NCBI RefSeq assembly: GCF_023638055.1
Contig: NZ_JAKRVY010000001.1
Coordinates: 441,815-505,814, forward strand
DNA from: Natranaeroarchaeum aerophilus
Lineage (GTDB): Archaea; Halobacteriota; Halobacteria; Halobacteriales; Natronoarchaeaceae
Length of the DNA stretch: 64,000 nt
Direction of reading: 5' to 3'
Shown here: in pieces, positions 62,201-64,000 of the stretch
Position numbering within the stretch: the stretch's first letter is position 1
Layout: each line of letters opens with the position of its first letter
The notes under the pieces: generated by a model
The model's database searches: none
The model's input: the letters and a program-made list of their open reading frames with translations, nothing else
Told to the model about the DNA's origin: nothing
Program-made: the position numbers and the translations under genes

Positions 62201-63564
62201 GGTTCGAGCGCCAGACCGGCGAGGACGCAGACGACTGGGAAGACGGCTACCCGATGCGTAACCACAACACGACGACCATCGCGCCGACCGGTACGACCTC
62301 GATGATCGGCAACACGACTGGTGGCTGTGAGCCGATCTACAACGTCGCCTTCTACAAGAACGTCTCCGGCGACGTTCAGGGCGACGAGATGCTCGTCGAG
62401 TTCGACGACTACTTCCTCCGCACGCTGGAGGACAACGATATCGATGTCGACGCGGTGAAAGAGGAGGCACAGGAACAGATGGCCGCCAACGAGTTCGACG
62501 GCGTGGACGGCCTGACGACCGTCCCGGACGCCATCGGCGAGCTGTTCGTCACGACGGGCGATCTCAGCGCCAAACAGCACGCTGCGATCCAGTGTGCCTG
62601 CCAGAAAGGCGTCGACTCTGCCATCTCGAAGACGGTCAACGCGCCCAACGACTCGACGGTCGACGACGCCAAGGACGTGTTCGAGTGGGTCTACGACCAC
62701 GGCGGGAAAGGCGTCACCTACTACCGTGACGGCACCCGCTCGAAGCAGGTGCTGACCACGCGTGCCCAGAACACCGAGTTCGCCGACGAGCAGGAGGCCG
62801 CAGCGGCGCTGGTCGAACAGATCGAGGAGGTCTTCGGCGGCCTCGAAGGGTTCCTCGAGAACGAGGACGTACAGGCCGCGCTCGACCAGCAGGTCGAAGA
62901 GCTACTCTCCGTTGCGGACGGCGAAGATCTCGATGCCGAGTACGCCAGCAAGCGCGCCCGGCCGGACGTGCTCCACGGCGTCACCCAGCGCATCGACACC
63001 GGCTACGGGAAGCTCTACGTCAACATCAACGAGGATCCCGAGGCCGAGCGACCGTTCGAGCTCTTTGCCAACATCGGCAACTCCGGTGGCTTCACCGCCT
63101 CCTTCACCGAGGCGCTGGCAAAGACCATCTCGACGGCACTCCGTTCGGGCGTCGATCCCGAAGAGATCGCCGACGAACTGCAGGGGATCCGCTCGCCGAA
63201 AGTCGCCTGGGACAAGGGCGAACAGATCCAGTCGATCCCGGACGCCATCGGCACCGCGATGCGCCGGTATCTCGACGGCGAGATCGAGAAGGCCTACCCA
63301 CAGCAGCAGAGTCTCACCGAACTCGAAGACGAGGCTCCCGAAACCGACGGCGGCGTCAGCGCGGAGAGCCGCTCCGAGGTCGATGTCGGGACGCCCGACG
63401 CCCCGGCAGAAGCACCTGACGGCCCCGAAGCCGAGCAGTCCGACGCCTCACAGGACCTGATCGACGCGGGCGAGAGCCCCGAGTGTCCCGAGTGTGGCTC
63501 GCTGTCGCTGTACTACTCCGAAGGCTGCAAGACCTGCGAGTCGTGTGGCTGGTCGGAGTGCTGA
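59293..63564 (+). CDS. nrdJ: Class II (adenosylcobalamin-dependent) ribonucleoside-diphosphate reductase with intein
   Basis: Reduces ribonucleotides to deoxyribonucleotides. The precursor has 1423 residues; 1051 remain after intein removal. Redox Cys in LSACFVDSP (residue 177) and CNLG, and the radical-site triad N-P-C-G-E are present. In Thermotoga NrdJ that Cys forms the thiyl radical. The intein (residues 434-805) splits NP from CGEQPL, so residue 806 is both splice nucleophile and catalytic Cys. The C-terminus has a Cys-rich zinc or thiol-relay tail (CPECG, CKTCESCG). Single gene after a long promoter region. Confidence 0.96.
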   Translation: MSDAELSADDLSLPIKRTVGDSLEDRLTGNAYNNILPARYLRKDADGELVETPEELFERVGENVALAEAVFEAEKQGTEITVTPDQLKPGHPRRDELAAEVFGKGTTAEDDAETTLSVYNVNKFAYETIVPELPAEVREHVEGVADEFVEMMEYLDFMPNSPTLMNAGDELQQLSACFVDSPGDDIDDIHQTAKEAAQVFQSGGGMGYAFWKLRPYGDPVGSTGGIASGPITFMRTYDQMCETIAQGGARRGAQMGVMRVSHPDVIQFIHSKNKDVSLAETLRLNDPDDFTHNSFADALEEARELIDDEGKVPKHLRNAVEGHLSNFNISVGITDDFMDALQSGEEFTFTNPRTEEPHIATPETKELYDMFDLGEHVEVGEVLSIPAEALWERIIQGAHENGEPGVIYLERVNKRHSFDVEEHPDHQILATNPCVTGETLISTENGLVPAEELYEQGVARDVVVDGRLSEDRIKEASSVYKTGEKDIYKLTTEEGYELRLTADHRVMTADGWVEAQDLDAGDTINVQNRKGEFGQHGSAEEGRVLGWLVGDGHLKHGEERAVLNFYDEDSEISGQFADDANTVVREPTGNADYEIGVNEISRDDDYRGPQAIEQRIRSTRLYEFAEQAGLTENKLQVPDAVMRGSEEMAREFLRALFTADGGVQGNVEKGVSVRLTSTDTDLLKDVQRLLLNFGIFSKIYEERHEAGLQEMPDGNGGTAEYERQADHDLLISKDDLLRFREEIGFMLDSKNEALDERIDAYDRGPYSESFDATVESVEHDGHEAVYDLTEPDTSSFIANGLVVHNCGEQPLEEYEACNLGHINLSTLADEDAPDWRIWSEEHGDEYESQEAAINAFLEEAIDFEELDHRVEYGTRFLENVVTMSDFPVEKIEQKVREMRKIGLGIMGLAQLYIQLGIAYGSEESNEVASQLMTHINHGSKAASRELAEDRGPFADWEDSKYANPTEYREWFERQTGEDADDWEDGYPMRNHNTTTIAPTGTTSMIGNTTGGCEPIYNVAFYKNVSGDVQGDEMLVEFDDYFLRTLEDNDIDVDAVKEEAQEQMAANEFDGVDGLTTVPDAIGELFVTTGDLSAKQHAAIQCACQKGVDSAISKTVNAPNDSTVDDAKDVFEWVYDHGGKGVTYYRDGTRSKQVLTTRAQNTEFADEQEAAAALVEQIEEVFGGLEGFLENEDVQAALDQQVEELLSVADGEDLDAEYASKRARPDVLHGVTQRIDTGYGKLYVNINEDPEAERPFELFANIGNSGGFTASFTEALAKTISTALRSGVDPEEIADELQGIRSPKVAWDKGEQIQSIPDAIGTAMRRYLDGEIEKAYPQQQSLTELEDEAPETDGGVSAESRSEVDVGTPDAPAEAPDGPEAEQSDASQDLIDAGESPECPECGSLSLYYSEGCKTCESCGWSEC
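60592..61707 (+). other. Intein with LAGLIDADG homing endonuclease inside nrdJ
   Basis: 372 residues from Cys 434 (CVTGETLIST) to Asn 805 (block G GLVVHN, then Cys). Block B is LTADHRVMTADGW and block F is HEAVYDLT. Two dodecapeptide-type motifs, LGWLVGDGHL and FLRALFTADGG, indicate a DOD homing endonuclease with both acidic residues present, so it may still be active. Haloarchaeal RNR inteins at this site are known. Confidence 0.93.
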
Positions 63565-63630
63565 CGTAGCCTCGTCTGACGCCCTTTTTTCGCACGATCG
63601 CAACGCCCCGGCAAAAGAGCTATTTTGGTC

Positions 63631-63648
63631 TGCATACAACTGTATGCA
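63631..63648. promoter_or_regulatory. Palindrome TGCATACA-AC-TGTATGCA at the vapB start
   Basis: Perfect eight-base arms overlapping the presumed start site and the ATG at 63644. TATTTT about 23-28 bases before serves as a box A. Autoregulation by the VapBC complex is the typical use of such an operator. Confidence 0.6.
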
Positions 63649-63649
63649 T

Positions 63650-63886
63650 ATGTCCAAGAGTATCCGGCTCTCGGAGGACGCCTACGAGCGTCTAGCCGCA
63701 CACAAACGTGAGGACGAGACGTTTTCGGATGTCGTCATGCGCCTCGCTGGCGAGCGATCACTGCTCGAAATCGCTGGCGTTCTCAGCGACGAGGAAGCCG
63801 ACGAACTCCGCGAGGCGGTCGCGGAGCGGCGAAAGCGGCGAGCCGACGGACTGGAAGACATCGCGGATGAACTGGAGCATGCGTAG
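63650..63886 (+). CDS. vapB: VapB-family antitoxin
   Basis: A 78-residue protein from MSKSIRLSEDAYERLAAHK with a ribbon-helix-helix or AbrB-like DNA-binding N-terminus and a charged helical tail (AVAERRKRRADGLEDIADELEHA) that would wrap the toxin. It is followed by a PIN-domain gene with two bases between. ATG 63644 (MHMSKS) is an alternative start within the palindrome. Confidence 0.85.
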   Translation: MSKSIRLSEDAYERLAAHKREDETFSDVVMRLAGERSLLEIAGVLSDEEADELREAVAERRKRRADGLEDIADELEHA

Positions 63887-63888
63887 TC

Positions 63889-64000
63889 GTGCTGCTCGAT
63901 ACTTCCTTTCTGATAGATCTGATGAACGGCGAAGAGGGTGCCGTCGAGAAGGCCAAAGAGCTAGAGGCAAACCTCGTCCAGCAGCGCCTCTCCGCGATGA
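63889..64000 (+). CDS. vapC: VapC-family PIN-domain toxin, 5' part (truncated by window)
   Basis: Thirty-seven codons from GTG 63889: MLLDTSFLIDLMNGEEGAVE, with the first catalytic acidic Asp in LLDTSFLIDL, typical of VapC PIN nucleases that cut tRNA or rRNA. It runs off the end of the window. The two-base gap after vapB supports a coupled toxin-antitoxin pair. Confidence 0.82.
   Translation, partial: MLLDTSFLIDLMNGEEGAVEKAKELEANLVQQRLSAM

Noticed and set aside
61360-62700. 446-residue frame antisense to nrdJ
   Set aside because: Shadow frame; crosses the intein boundary, which a real gene would not ignore.

Overview
The window is chromosomal DNA from a halophilic archaeon (class Halobacteria). 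Protein sequences are strongly acidic, GC is high, genes overlap by 1 to 4 bases, many transcripts look leaderless with an AT-rich box A about 25 to 30 bases before the start codon, and there are Tat lipoproteins and lineage-typical genes (pyrG-guaAB, trpDFEG, HalOD1, a lycopene-cyclase-domain protein, class II ribonucleotide reductase with an intein). The genus cannot be fixed from the sequence alone.

Layout. 1-9.6 kb: 3' end of pyrG, guaAB and a small Rossmann-like gene, then single genes (cupin, MoaB, cold-shock protein, PQQ-propeller lipoprotein, MDR dehydrogenase, NUDIX/IDI-like protein). 9.8-21.6 kb: an Lrp/AsnC regulator divergent from carA; carB lies 7 kb away on the other strand, with a complete CUT1-type sugar ABC transporter and three membrane-protein genes between. 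21.6-23.7 kb: monothiol glutaredoxin, BolA, a flavin-fold protein and small haloarchaeal proteins. 23.9-25.4 kb: an AT-richer two-gene cassette resembling a toxin-antitoxin pair. 25.4-37.1 kb: ordinary host genes (Usp, two FAD oxidoreductases, homoserine kinase, penicillin-acylase-family protein, AI-2E-type permease).

37.44-54.58 kb is an integrated provirus of about 17 kb. It is bounded by a 15-base direct repeat whose right copy is the 3' end of an intact tRNA-Val(GAC). Inside, in order, are a tyrosine integrase, two phiH1-repressor-like proteins, a three-gene AT-rich cassette, a virion block in the order expected of pleolipoviruses (119-aa protein, four-helix VP3-like protein, Tat-exported membrane-anchored spike, secreted membrane protein, membrane protein, packaging-type NTPase), an AT-rich methyltransferase-NurA-HerA cassette, and an HUH rolling-circle Rep with a small zinc protein. 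The methyltransferase-NurA-HerA cassette and the AT-rich three-gene cassette are cargo not needed for virion formation and are the best candidates for undescribed virus-borne defence or counter-defence systems.

54.6-64 kb: tRNA-Val, the trpDFEG operon behind a palindromic operator, nrdJ with a 372-residue intein inserted directly before its catalytic cysteine, and a VapBC pair running off the end. The genes cover nucleotide synthesis (pyrG, guaAB, carA, carB, nrdJ), tryptophan and threonine synthesis, Fe-S handling (Grx/BolA), sugar uptake and mobile DNA.
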